A stretch of DNA of 38,213 nt. Source: an uncultured Gammaproteobacteria bacterium. Its GTDB lineage: Bacteria > Pseudomonadota > Gammaproteobacteria > Pseudomonadales > Pseudohongiellaceae. The notes under the pieces are model-generated. The model worked only from the letters and a program-made list of their open reading frames with translations, was not told the DNA's origin and ran no database searches. The position numbers were made by a program, and so were the translations under genes. Below, piece after piece: positions 1 to 8,227 of the stretch; position 1 is the first letter of the stretch, and every line of letters starts with the position of its first letter. The stretch lies in the NCBI GenBank assembly GCA_903853385.1, contig CAINTJ010000116.1:1-38213 (forward strand), in the 5' to 3' direction.

Positions 1-3000
1 ACCCTGCCCCCGCCCCAGGCGGCGGGTAGTCGTTTGTATTGGGGAGGACTGGAGGGCGGCTTGTGTGCGTTGGTGCTGGCGCGGGCCGCCGCTCAAGCCA
101 GAGGTATTTGCCTGGTAATCACCGAAAACTCGCAGCAAGCGACGCGTTTGCATGAAGAACTGCAGTTTTTCCTGGCGGGGGATGCCGCCCATGCCGATAT
201 CAAGTTGCTGGAATTTCCGGACTGGGAAACCCTGCCCTACGACAATTTCTCGCCACATCAGGACATCATCTCCAAACGCCTGGAAACCCTGCACCTGTTG
301 CCAAACACCAGGCGCGGCGTGCTTATTCTGTCGATCACGACCCTGCTGCACCGCTTGCCGCCCGCTGCCTATATCAAGGCCAATACCCTGTTGCTGCAAA
401 CCGGTCAGAAGTTTGCACTGCATGACATGCGCAAAGCGCTGGAAGGAGCCGGCTATCGTTGTGTTGACAGCGTGTTCGAGCATGGCGAGTTTGCCGTGCG
501 CGGCTCCATCATGGACCTGTACCCGATGGGCAGTGCCACTCCTTATCGTATTGAGCTGTTTGATGATGAAATCGAAAGTCTGAGGATTTTTTCACCGGAA
601 ACCCAGATCTCCAGCGACAAGGTCGACAATATCCGCCTGTTGCCTGGCCGCGAATATCCGCTGCATCCACAAGCCATTGCCAATTTCCGCCAGGCTTTCC
701 GTGAAGCATTTGCGGTGGACGTGCGCAAATGTCCTTTGTACGAAGACATCACCAAGGGCATAGCCAGTGCCGGCATCGAATACTACTTGCCGCTGTTTTA
801 CCCGGAGCTGGTATCGCTGTTTGCTTACCTGCCAGCCACGGTCGACTGCTACCTGTTTGGTGAAGTACACGAAGGCGCTGAACTGTTCTGGCGCGAGATT
901 CGCAGCCGTTTTGAAGAGCGACGCGTTGATAGCGAACGACCGCTGTTGCCACCGGAGCGTATATTCCTCGGGGTTGATGAAATCTTTTCAGCATTGAAGC
1001 AACTGCCAGTGACGCAATTGTCACCGACCCCCAAAGCAGCCGCAGGTGCCAGCAATCTGGCCACTTTGCAGCTGCCTGATCTGACCGTTGATCATCACAT
1101 CGAACAACCCTTGGGCAAGCTGGAGCAATTTCTGACAGGCCGCGGCGATGCTGCCGTATTGTTTTGTTGTGATTCAGCCGGGCGGCGCGAAAGTTTGCTG
1201 GAATTGTTGCGTCGCATCAAACAGGAGCCACAGGTACTGGCAGGCTGGCAGGAGTTCAGCACGGTAGCTCCCCGGCTGGCGATCACCGTGGCACCGCTGG
1301 AAAGCGGATTCTGGCTGCAGGATCCGTCCTGGATTGTCATAACCGAAAACCAGTTGTTCGCCCATCATGTCAGCCAGCGCCGGCGCCGCGGCCGCGTGCA
1401 GGACAACACTGAATTTGTCATCAAGAGCCTGACCGAACTTAACCCTGGCTCGCCGGTGGTGCACAGTGATCACGGGGTGGGTCGCTATCTGGGGCTGCAA
1501 TCATTTGAAGTTGAAGGCCAGCTCACGGAATTCCTGGTGATGGAATATGCTGATGCCGCCAAACTCTATGTGCCGGTGTCCAGCCTCAACCTGATCAGTC
1601 GTTACAGCGGTGGCGATCCTGAGCATGCCCCCTTGCACAAACTGGGCAGCGACCAATGGCAAAAAGCCAAGCGCAAAGCCGCAGAGAAAATCATCGATGT
1701 GGCCGCTGAATTGCTGGATCTGCATGCACGAAGGGCCGCGTTGAGCGGTCACCAGTTCGAGGTCCCGGCCGCTGATTACCAGCTGTTCGTCAATGCCTTC
1801 CCGTTTGAAGAAACCGAAGACCAGCGCGAGACCATCGAGGCGGTGATCCATGACATGCAACAGCCGCGCCCCATGGACCGGCTGGTGTGTGGCGATGTGG
1901 GTTTCGGCAAGACCGAAGTGGCCCTGCGCGCAGCATTCATTGCCGTCAGCAACCACAAGCAGGTGGCCGTGCTGGTACCCACGACGCTGTTGGCGCAACA
2001 ACATTTTGAAACCTTCCGCGACCGCTTCGCGGATTGGCCGGTCAATATTGCGCTGTTGTCACGTTTTGTCAGCGGCAAACAGCAGGATGCCACGTTGGTG
2101 GGGCTGGAAAACGGCACCGTTGACATCGTGGTGGGCACGCATAAATTGTTGCAGGAGGATATCAAGTACCAGAATCTAGGGCTGCTGGTAATCGACGAAG
2201 AGCATCGCTTTGGTGTGCGCCAGAAAGACCGTCTGCTGAATCTGCGTGCCAGTATCGACATTCTCACCCTGACAGCTACTCCGATCCCGCGCACACTTAA
2301 TATGGCCATGGCGGAAATGCGCGACTTGTCGATCATCGCGACTCCCCCTGCCCGCCGTTTGTCGGTACTGACCTTTGTTCGTCAATCCTCTCCAGCACTG
2401 ATCAAGGAAGCCATACATCGCGAACTGCTGCGTGGCGGCCAGGTGTTTTATCTCTACAACGAAGTAAAAACCATTGAAAAGGCTGCGGACGACATTCGCA
2501 AGATGGTACCGGAAGCCCGCGTATGTGTCGGTCATGGCCAGTTGCGCGAGAGCGATCTTGAGCGCGTGATGTCCGACTTCTACCACAAGCGCTACAACGT
2601 GCTGGTGTGCTCCACCATCATTGAAACTGGCATCGATGTTCCCAGCGCCAACACCATCATCATTGAACGTGCCGACCAGCTCGGCGTGGCACAGTTGCAT
2701 CAATTGCGTGGCCGGGTCGGCCGTTCACATCATCAGGCCTATGCCTATATGTTGACGCCACATCCAAAAGAGATGACTGGTGATGCACAGAAACGTCTGG
2801 ATGCCATCAGTGCCGCCGACACACTGGGGGCCGGCTTTACCCTGGCCAGTCACGATCTGGAAATCCGTGGCGCCGGCGAGTTGCTGGGGGATGAGCAGAG
2901 CGGTCACATGCAAACCATCGGCTTCAGTCTTTACAGTGAAATGCTGGCCGATACCGTAAAAATGCTGAAACAAGGCAAAAAGCCCGATCTCGACAAGCCG

Positions 3001-3522
3001 CTGCGCAACAACACTGAAGTCAATCTGCGTATCCCGGCCCTATTGCCTGACACTTATCTGCCGGATGTGCATGGCCGCCTTATGTTGTACAAACGTGTGG
3101 CAGGCGCCGGCTCGGAAGCCGAATTGACGGAACTTAAGATCGAATTGATCGATCGTTTCGGTCTCTTGCCGGAAGCTGCGCAGAATCTGCTGACTGTAGC
3201 CCGCCTGCGCTTGCAGGCAGAGAAACTGGGCATCCAGAAAATTGAAATGTCCGCAACCGGCGGCAAAATAAAATTCGCCGGCACCACCAGCATCGATCCG
3301 CTGACGCTGGTGCGGCTGGTGCAATTCGAAAGCAAGGTCTACAGTTTTGGCGGCCCGGATGAGTTGCGCTTCCGTCTGGAAAGCAGCGATGCCAAACAGC
3401 GCATTGCCATAGTGGAAGCTTTGCTGGCAAAGTTGGCCAACCCCGCACCGCCCGCCAGCCCCCCCATCATACCGGCGTCATTGAAACTGCCGGTGGCGGG
3501 CAACAGGAATCGACATGGTTAA
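1..3522 (+). CDS. mfd: Transcription-repair coupling factor Mfd (5' end outside window)
   Basis: Mfd is the ATP-dependent translocase that removes stalled RNA polymerase from DNA lesions and recruits UvrA. The frame is open from base 1, and the residues before the first internal TTG (position 34) still look like Mfd N-terminus (PPPQAAGSRLYWGG), so the gene starts upstream of the window; 1173 residues are visible. The N-terminal UvrB-like region contains FPDWETLPYDNFSPHQDI. The CarD-like RNA polymerase interaction domain starts near LNPGSPVVHSDHGVGRYLGL. The helicase core has Walker A GDVGFGKTE (codons from about 1890) and the DEEH box (about 2193), followed by the TATPIPRTL and QLRGRVGRS motifs and the TRCF C-terminal domain. 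Its stop overlaps the csiV start by 8 nt, so the two are probably co-transcribed. Identification is secure; only the start is missing. Confidence 0.97.
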   Translation, partial: TLPPPQAAGSRLYWGGLEGGLCALVLARAAAQARGICLVITENSQQATRLHEELQFFLAGDAAHADIKLLEFPDWETLPYDNFSPHQDIISKRLETLHLLPNTRRGVLILSITTLLHRLPPAAYIKANTLLLQTGQKFALHDMRKALEGAGYRCVDSVFEHGEFAVRGSIMDLYPMGSATPYRIELFDDEIESLRIFSPETQISSDKVDNIRLLPGREYPLHPQAIANFRQAFREAFAVDVRKCPLYEDITKGIASAGIEYYLPLFYPELVSLFAYLPATVDCYLFGEVHEGAELFWREIRSRFEERRVDSERPLLPPERIFLGVDEIFSALKQLPVTQLSPTPKAAAGASNLATLQLPDLTVDHHIEQPLGKLEQFLTGRGDAAVLFCCDSAGRRESLLELLRRIKQEPQVLAGWQEFSTVAPRLAITVAPLESGFWLQDPSWIVITENQLFAHHVSQRRRRGRVQDNTEFVIKSLTELNPGSPVVHSDHGVGRYLGLQSFEVEGQLTEFLVMEYADAAKLYVPVSSLNLISRYSGGDPEHAPLHKLGSDQWQKAKRKAAEKIIDVAAELLDLHARRAALSGHQFEVPAADYQLFVNAFPFEETEDQRETIEAVIHDMQQPRPMDRLVCGDVGFGKTEVALRAAFIAVSNHKQVAVLVPTTLLAQQHFETFRDRFADWPVNIALLSRFVSGKQQDATLVGLENGTVDIVVGTHKLLQEDIKYQNLGLLVIDEEHRFGVRQKDRLLNLRASIDILTLTATPIPRTLNMAMAEMRDLSIIATPPARRLSVLTFVRQSSPALIKEAIHRELLRGGQVFYLYNEVKTIEKAADDIRKMVPEARVCVGHGQLRESDLERVMSDFYHKRYNVLVCSTIIETGIDVPSANTIIIERADQLGVAQLHQLRGRVGRSHHQAYAYMLTPHPKEMTGDAQKRLDAISAADTLGAGFTLASHDLEIRGAGELLGDEQSGHMQTIGFSLYSEMLADTVKMLKQGKKPDLDKPLRNNTEVNLRIPALLPDTYLPDVHGRLMLYKRVAGAGSEAELTELKIELIDRFGLLPEAAQNLLTVARLRLQAEKLGIQKIEMSATGGKIKFAGTTSIDPLTLVRLVQFESKVYSFGGPDELRFRLESSDAKQRIAIVEALLAKLANPAPPASPPIIPASLKLPVAGNRNRHG

Positions 3523-4468
3523 GCAGTCATTACAACTGGTCCGCTACCTGCTGTGGATACTTGTGATATGGCCATTGCCGGCCTGGTCACAGCCCCCTGC
3601 AGCGGCCACAGACAAGCCGGTTGAACGCGATCCACGCGGCGCCAGCGCCGATGGTGCTTACTGGTTTGAAGTGGAAGTGACCGTGTTCAGTTCGGTTTAT
3701 GGCGGCAGCAAATCCAGCGAAGTACCGGTGCCTGACAATAACAACCTGCGCTATCCGGCCCAGCTGCGGCGGCTGCAGAACCAGATCGATTGCTACCAGT
3801 TCCCGTTTGCGGCTGATCTCAATCAGGCCCAGCTGGCTGCCATAGCTGCAATGATGACAACAGCACTGCCTTTTGGTGAAGGCCCGGTTTATTCACCGGC
3901 GGATCCTGCTGCCTTCAAGATACTTGAGGTCGAGCGTGATCCTTTCCTGGCAATTGATCGTCGCTATTGGCGGTTCAATCAGCTCAATTCGCGCTTGCAG
4001 AGCAATGGTGAACACAAAGTGCTGTGGCATCAGGTATGGCGCCAGCCGTTGCGGCCGCGCGGACAAACTCCCTCACTACAAGTCGAAGGCGGTGGTCAGT
4101 TTGGGGATCATTATGAACTGGAAGGCAGTCTGCGATTGGCTGGCACCAATAATGCGGCAACGCTTGATGCCAATTTGTGGCTGAGCACTTTTTCCAGGGA
4201 TCACGTGGATCAATGGAAGTTGCCTGATCGGCCAACCCAGGCGGTGAACAAATTCGACGTCACACATGCTGCCGGTGCGGATGATATTCATGCGGAACCA
4301 TGGTTTGCCGATAGCATCTGGCAACTCAGCCAGAGCCGCGAGCTGGATCCGAATGTGCTCAACTACCTGGATCATCCCACACTGGGACTGCTGATCGAGA
4401 TCCGGCCTTATCTGGTGCCGGAAGCACGTGTGCCTGCTGCTGCGGTGAAGCCAGCCAGCAAACGCTGA
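3515..4468 (+). CDS. csiV: CsiV family periplasmic protein
   Basis: A 317-residue exported protein. The N-terminus (MVKQSLQLVRYLLWILVIWP, then AWSQ) is a signal peptide, and the mature part begins with the family-typical YWFEVEVTVFSS strand. This pattern, the length and the position directly after mfd fit the CsiV family (PF10972), described in Vibrio as a peptidoglycan-associated cell-shape protein. The role here is inferred from the family. AGGA at 3505-3508 lies 6 nt before the ATG, and the gene overlaps the mfd stop by 8 nt, suggesting translational coupling. It converges on the MTIP gene, with the two stop codons 12 nt apart inside one hairpin. Confidence 0.8.
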   Translation: MVKQSLQLVRYLLWILVIWPLPAWSQPPAAATDKPVERDPRGASADGAYWFEVEVTVFSSVYGGSKSSEVPVPDNNNLRYPAQLRRLQNQIDCYQFPFAADLNQAQLAAIAAMMTTALPFGEGPVYSPADPAAFKILEVERDPFLAIDRRYWRFNQLNSRLQSNGEHKVLWHQVWRQPLRPRGQTPSLQVEGGGQFGDHYELEGSLRLAGTNNAATLDANLWLSTFSRDHVDQWKLPDRPTQAVNKFDVTHAAGADDIHAEPWFADSIWQLSQSRELDPNVLNYLDHPTLGLLIEIRPYLVPEARVPAAAVKPASKR

Positions 4469-4489
4469 TGTTGAAGTCGTTTAGCTGGC
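4454..4489. terminator. Hairpin over the convergent csiV/MTIP stop codons
   Basis: GCCAGC-AAACG (4454-4464) pairs with CGTTT-A-GCTGGC (4478-4489), an 11-bp stem with one bulged A. Both convergent stop codons lie within it. There is no clear T-tract, so a terminator role is inferred from position and symmetry only. Confidence 0.4.
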
Positions 4490-5254
4490 CAGCAACAAGG
4501 TACTGCAATGGCCCAAAACCACCCGAATGCCGTCCACACCCTGTTGCAACACCGCTTTGATGTCGTCGAGGGTGATATCGCCAACGCCCATGCCGGCAGC
4601 ACGATTCACAACCAGTGCCAGCATCGCATAACGCAGCCCCAATTCCCGTGCCAGAGCGGCTTCCGGCATGCCGGTCATGCCGACGATATCGCAGCCATCC
4701 CGGTACAGGCGGCGTATTTCTGCAGCAGTTTCCAGGCGAGGACCTTGGGTACAGCCGTACACTCCGCCGATACGATATTCCATTCGGGCTAGTTTGATGG
4801 AGGCCGCCAGCCGCTCTCTCAGCAGCAAATCAAATGGATTGGTGAAATCAATGTGATGGGCCAGTGAGTGTTGCTCAGTGAAGAAGGTGTGATCACGACC
4901 ATAACTGTAATCAATAACTTGATCCGGCAACACCAGCCGGCCGGGAATCATGCCGGGGCTGATGCCTCCGACAGCATTGATCGCGATGACATGGGTGGCA
5001 CCCAGGGTTTGCAGTGCCCCCACATTGGCGCGGTAGTTGATGCGGTGTGGAGCAAGGGTGTGGTGTTCGCCATGGCGCGGCAAGAACAGCACATTGCCGG
5101 CCGCAGTCTGCTCCTCGATGACACAAACAGGTTGTGCCGCCCATGGCGTAGCTATTTGGTGGGTAGCGATGACCGGCCCGAGACCGAGCCGGTAAAGTCC
5201 GCTGCCGCCGATGACGGCCAGCCGCAGGACCTCAGGCTGGTTTGAAGTAGGCAT
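4481..5254 (-). CDS. S-methyl-5'-thioinosine phosphorylase (MTAP/PNP family)
   Basis: A 257-residue purine nucleoside phosphorylase that cleaves a methylthio-nucleoside with phosphate to the base and methylthioribose-1-phosphate (polyamine by-product salvage). Visible motifs are AVIGGSGLY (phosphate loop), FLPRHGEHHTLAPHRINYRAN, NAVGGI, YGCTQGPRLETAAEI and VGMTGMPEAALARELGL. The purine-contacting segment reads VVNRAAGMG: an Asn, as in 6-oxopurine enzymes, where adenine-specific MTAPs carry Asp. Together with the mfd-csiV neighbourhood (as at PA3002-PA3004 of Pseudomonas aeruginosa, where PA3004 is MTIP), this favours methylthioinosine over methylthioadenosine. The first 23 nt overlap the end of nfuA, so translation is probably coupled. 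Family certain; substrate inferred. Confidence 0.85.
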   Translation of the reverse strand: MPTSNQPEVLRLAVIGGSGLYRLGLGPVIATHQIATPWAAQPVCVIEEQTAAGNVLFLPRHGEHHTLAPHRINYRANVGALQTLGATHVIAINAVGGISPGMIPGRLVLPDQVIDYSYGRDHTFFTEQHSLAHHIDFTNPFDLLLRERLAASIKLARMEYRIGGVYGCTQGPRLETAAEIRRLYRDGCDIVGMTGMPEAALARELGLRYAMLALVVNRAAGMGVGDITLDDIKAVLQQGVDGIRVVLGHCSTLLLAS

Positions 5255-5819
5255 TGGTGCTGTTGCTGTGATCAGTGACGTCGCGAATGCCTGTGAGTTC
5301 GGGCAGTTTATGCAGCAGGGTCTTCTCGACCCCTTCTTTCATGGTCACATCGGCCTGGCCACAACCCTGGCATCCACCACCGAATTTGAGCACGGCCACC
5401 AGATCCTCAGTGATGTGGTCGAGGCTGATGTTGCCGCCGTGCTGCGCGAGGCCGGGATTGATGTCGCTATAAAGGATGTAGTTGACCTTGTCTTGCAGCG
5501 AACTGTCGGGCCCGACTTTCGGCATGCGGGAGTTGGGCGCGCGTATGGTCAGCTGGCCACCCATGCTGTCTTTGGCAAAATCCACGATGGCTGCTTCCAG
5601 GTACGGCTGACTCTTTTTTTCTACCCAGGCTTGCAGTTCGTTGTAGCGGAACAGTTCATCATCAGCTTCCTGCTCCCCCGGGCGACAAAAGGCAATGCAG
5701 GTTTCTGCCTTGGGGGTGCCGCCATCAAGCACAAATACACGAATGGCAATGCCTTCGCAGTTCTGTTTGGCCAGCAAGTCCTTGAGGTAGGTCTGGCCGG
5801 ATTCGGTGATTTCAATCAT
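5232..5819 (-). CDS. nfuA: Fe/S biogenesis protein NfuA
   Basis: A 195-residue Fe-S carrier that delivers 4Fe-4S clusters to client enzymes. It has the two expected parts: an N-terminal degenerate A-type domain (starting MIEITESGQTYLKDLLAKQ) and a C-terminal Nfu domain with the cluster-binding CxxC at about C150 and C153 (GGGCQGCGQADVTMKEGVE). Length and order match gammaproteobacterial NfuA. The 3' end overlaps the MTIP gene by 23 nt in another frame. AAGG lies about 8 nt before the ATG. The gene diverges from the DUF2970 gene across about 100 nt that contain a 9-bp inverted repeat (5846-5881). Confidence 0.95.
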   Translation of the reverse strand: MIEITESGQTYLKDLLAKQNCEGIAIRVFVLDGGTPKAETCIAFCRPGEQEADDELFRYNELQAWVEKKSQPYLEAAIVDFAKDSMGGQLTIRAPNSRMPKVGPDSSLQDKVNYILYSDINPGLAQHGGNISLDHITEDLVAVLKFGGGCQGCGQADVTMKEGVEKTLLHKLPELTGIRDVTDHSNSTNAYFKPA

Positions 5820-5845
5820 GGAAGTTACCTTGGATAGTCATGGCA

Positions 5846-5881
5846 GTGTGTGACTGTCAGTAATAAAATGGCGTCACACAC
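5846..5881. promoter_or_regulatory. Inverted repeat in the nfuA/DUF2970 divergent promoter region
   Basis: GTGTGTGAC (5846-5854) and GTCACACAC (5873-5881) form a perfect 9-bp inverted repeat around an AT-rich 18-nt centre. It lies between two divergent genes, 27 nt upstream of nfuA, so a regulator site is plausible. I do not recognise it as an IscR site. Confidence 0.4.
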
Positions 5882-5918
5882 CTGGTTTTCAAGCCAGCAT
5901 CGACTGATGGAGATTCAT

Positions 5919-6164
5919 TTGAAACAGCGCTTCCCACTTGTTACGCAGGAACCAGCCAACAATCAGACAGGGCCCAAAAAAATTCCGTTTTACAAAGTCT
6001 TGCTCAGTGTAATTCAGGCCAGTATTGGTGTGCAGAACAGCAAAAACCGCGAGCGGGACTTCACTCAGGGCAAGTTCTGGCCGTTCGTGGTGGCGGCGTT
6101 ACTCGTTACTGCGGTATTTGTACTGACCGTCGCCACAGTTGTGAAAATGGTGCTTGCCAAATAA
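5919..6164 (+). CDS. DUF2970 small membrane protein
   Basis: An 81-residue protein with the DUF2970 (PF11174) layout: a short basic N-terminus, a KVLLSVIQASIGVQNSKNRE segment followed by RDF, and one hydrophobic helix (WPFVVAALLVTAVFVLTVA) near the C-terminus. Function is unknown. I chose the TTG at 5919 because GGAG (5909-5912) sits 6 nt upstream. In-frame ATGs at 5850 and 5907 would give 104 or 85 residues but lack a good ribosome site, and the extra residues do not look like the family. The gene is divergent from nfuA and ends in a hairpin shared with the next minus-strand gene. Confidence 0.75.
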   Translation: MKQRFPLVTQEPANNQTGPKKIPFYKVLLSVIQASIGVQNSKNRERDFTQGKFWPFVVAALLVTAVFVLTVATVVKMVLAK

Positions 6165-6184
6165 AAACTGCCCCACCCTGGGCA
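6161..6184 (-). terminator. Intrinsic terminator of the 50-residue peptide gene
   Basis: Read on the minus strand, TGCCC-AGGGTG-GGGCA is followed directly by GTTTTTATTT. The 5-bp GC-rich stem (6169-6173 with 6180-6184) starts right after the stop codon, and the T-tract overlaps the end of the convergent DUF2970 gene. Confidence 0.6.
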
Positions 6185-6337
6185 TTAATTATGATGCTGG
6201 CTGATGAAATACAGCACACCAATTACAGCAATCGTAATTGCACAAAAGGCAGCAATGCCATCGGCTCGGCTGTCAGCTGGGTCCGGATCGCAATGGGGTT
6301 CGGCGTGGGTGTCATGGTGGTGATCGTGATTGCTCAT
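6185..6337 (-). CDS. His-rich 50-residue single-span membrane peptide
   Basis: A small gene. The peptide begins MSNHDHHHDTHAEPHCDPDP, with seven His and one Cys in the first 20 residues. One hydrophobic segment follows (GIAAFCAITIAVIGVLYFI), and it ends SQHHN. A strong AGGAG lies 5 nt before the ATG, and an intrinsic terminator follows the stop at once, which supports a real gene. The composition suggests a membrane-anchored metal-binding tail; topology and metal are inference. I do not recognise the family. It is divergent from the siroheme reductase gene, so a link to haem or metal handling is possible but unproven. Confidence 0.65.
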   Translation of the reverse strand: MSNHDHHHDTHAEPHCDPDPADSRADGIAAFCAITIAVIGVLYFISQHHN

Positions 6338-6350
6338 GCAGACTCCTGGA

Positions 6351-6403
6351 GCTGGTGAAGTGCCAGCGGCTGAAACTATGGGCTAATTGTAAACTTCACC
6401 AGC
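6351..6403. repeat. 11-bp inverted repeat upstream of the reductase
   Basis: GCTGGTGAAGT (6351-6361) and ACTTCACCAGC (6393-6403) are perfectly complementary across 31 nt. The pair lies in the intergenic space between the divergent His-rich peptide and the reductase, overlapping their likely promoters. It could be an operator or an RNA hairpin. Confidence 0.4.
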
Positions 6404-6568
6404 GGCAAGGCCAAGCCAATTTCACCGTCAAGCTTGGGCTTTGCTGCTAAATCCCTTATTTTTCTCGGGGGAAAGCCGCCATCGCCAAGTGCTTGGGATC
6501 GAAGTAAACAGCGTAGTATCATGCACGCCTTACTGTACCAGTCCCCCGCCTTGTATCCGGACTTATCC

Positions 6569-8227
6569 ATGTATCGTTACGACAATTATGACCGGCAGAT
6601 GCTGCAGGATCGCATCACCCAGTTCCGCGACCAGACCCGACGCTTCCTGGCCGGTGAGCTGGAGAACGCGCAGTTTCTGCCTTTGCGTCTGCAAAATGGC
6701 CTCTATGTGCAACGCCTGGCTCCCATGCTGCGGGTAGCCATCCCCTATGGTTGTCTGTCGGCCCTGCAATTGCGCAAACTGGCGCATATTGCCCGCCATT
6801 ACGACAAGGGCTATGGCCATTTCTCCACGCGCCAGAACATCCAGTTCAACTGGCCCAAACTGCCGGAAGTACCCGACATTCTGGCGGAACTGGCCGAAGT
6901 GGAAATGCACGCCATCCAGACTTCCGGCAATTGCATCCGCAACACCACCACCGACCAGTTTGCCGGCGTCAGTCCGCACGAGCTGGAAGACAGCCGTCCC
7001 TGGTGCGAAATAATTCGCCAGTGGTCGACCTTTCATCCCGAGTTCGCGCATTTGCCTCGCAAATTCAAGATTGCGGTATGTGGCACCGAAATTGACCAAG
7101 CCGCCACCCAGGTGCATGACATCGGCCTCTACCTCGTCAAAAACTTTACCGGTGATCTTGGCTTTCAGGTGCTGGTCGGTGGCGGCCTCGGCCGTACCCC
7201 GGTAATCGGCCAGGTCATCCGTGATTTTCTGCCCTGGCAGCAACTGTTGAGCTATCTTGACGCCATTCTGCGCGTCTATAACCAGGAAGGCCGCCGCGAC
7301 AACAAATACAAGGCGCGTATCAAGATCCTGGTGAAGGAACTGGGTGTTGCTGCCTTCCGCGACAAAGTGGAAGCCGCCTGGGAACTGAGCAAGGACGGCC
7401 CGGCTACCCTGACGGAAGCCGAATTCAAACGCTGCAAACAGTTTTTTTCCGAGCCAGCCTATGAATCACTGCCAGACAGCGATGCGACTGTCAGTGCCCT
7501 GCTGCAAAGCGATATCCGATTCAACAACTGGCAGGAACGCAATGTACGGGCGCACAAGAAGAGCGGTTATCGCATTGTCACCTTGTGTCTGAAAGCCACT
7601 GGTGCTGCCCCCGGCGACCTGAGCGCTGAGCAGATGGAATTCGTGGCTGACATGGCCGACCGTTACAGTTTCCATGAACTGCGCGTGTCGCATGAACAGA
7701 ATCTGGTGCTGACCGATGTGAAGCTGGGCGATCTGCCCGCGCTCTATAGCGCGTTACAACATGAACATCTGGCCACACCTTATACCGGCCTGCTCAACGA
7801 CATGATCTGCTGCCCCGGTGGTGATTTTTGCTCACTGGCCAATGCCAAATCCATTCCGATTGCCGAAGCCATCCAGCGCCGTTTCGATGATTTCGCCGTA
7901 CAGAAAAACATAGGTGAAATAACGCTTAACATCAGTGGCTGCATGAATGCCTGCGGCCATCATCATGTCGGCAATATCGGCGTGTTGGGTGTCGACAAAA
8001 AAGGCGAGGAGTTTTATCAAGTGGCACTTGGTGGTTCTTCGGATCGCCAGGCTGCGCTCGGAAAAGTACTGGGGCCCTCGTTTGCCCAGGACGATATGCC
8101 GGAAGTAATCGACAAGGTGCTGCAGGTCTATCTGCAAAAACGCGAAGGCAAAGAACGCTTCATCGACACCTACAACCGCATCGGTATCGAACCGTTCCAG
8201 GAGCATGTTTATGCCAAAGCTGATTGA
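6569..8227 (+). CDS. Nitrite/sulfite reductase, siroheme and 4Fe-4S subunit
   Basis: A 552-residue reductase of the CysI/NirA superfamily, reducing sulfite or nitrite by six electrons. Two ferredoxin-like/siroheme half-repeats are visible. The first includes GYGHFSTRQNIQFNWPK; the second carries the cluster and siroheme ligands C415-x5-C421 (CCPGGDFC) and C458-x3-C462 (CMNACGHH). The frame opens earlier (6434), but the family N-terminus begins MYRYDNYDRQML, so I start at 6569; its ribosome site is weak (CGGA). It overlaps the DUF934 gene by 17 nt, as at PA4130-PA4129 of Pseudomonas aeruginosa. No flavoprotein partner is adjacent, so electrons probably come from ferredoxin or another donor. 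Sulfite and nitrite cannot be told apart by eye. Confidence 0.88.
   Translation: MYRYDNYDRQMLQDRITQFRDQTRRFLAGELENAQFLPLRLQNGLYVQRLAPMLRVAIPYGCLSALQLRKLAHIARHYDKGYGHFSTRQNIQFNWPKLPEVPDILAELAEVEMHAIQTSGNCIRNTTTDQFAGVSPHELEDSRPWCEIIRQWSTFHPEFAHLPRKFKIAVCGTEIDQAATQVHDIGLYLVKNFTGDLGFQVLVGGGLGRTPVIGQVIRDFLPWQQLLSYLDAILRVYNQEGRRDNKYKARIKILVKELGVAAFRDKVEAAWELSKDGPATLTEAEFKRCKQFFSEPAYESLPDSDATVSALLQSDIRFNNWQERNVRAHKKSGYRIVTLCLKATGAAPGDLSAEQMEFVADMADRYSFHELRVSHEQNLVLTDVKLGDLPALYSALQHEHLATPYTGLLNDMICCPGGDFCSLANAKSIPIAEAIQRRFDDFAVQKNIGEITLNISGCMNACGHHHVGNIGVLGVDKKGEEFYQVALGGSSDRQAALGKVLGPSFAQDDMPEVIDKVLQVYLQKREGKERFIDTYNRIGIEPFQEHVYAKAD

Noticed and set aside
6434-6568. N-terminal extension of the nitrite/sulfite reductase
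   Set aside because: The 45 added residues do not look like the family, and the family N-terminus begins at 6569.
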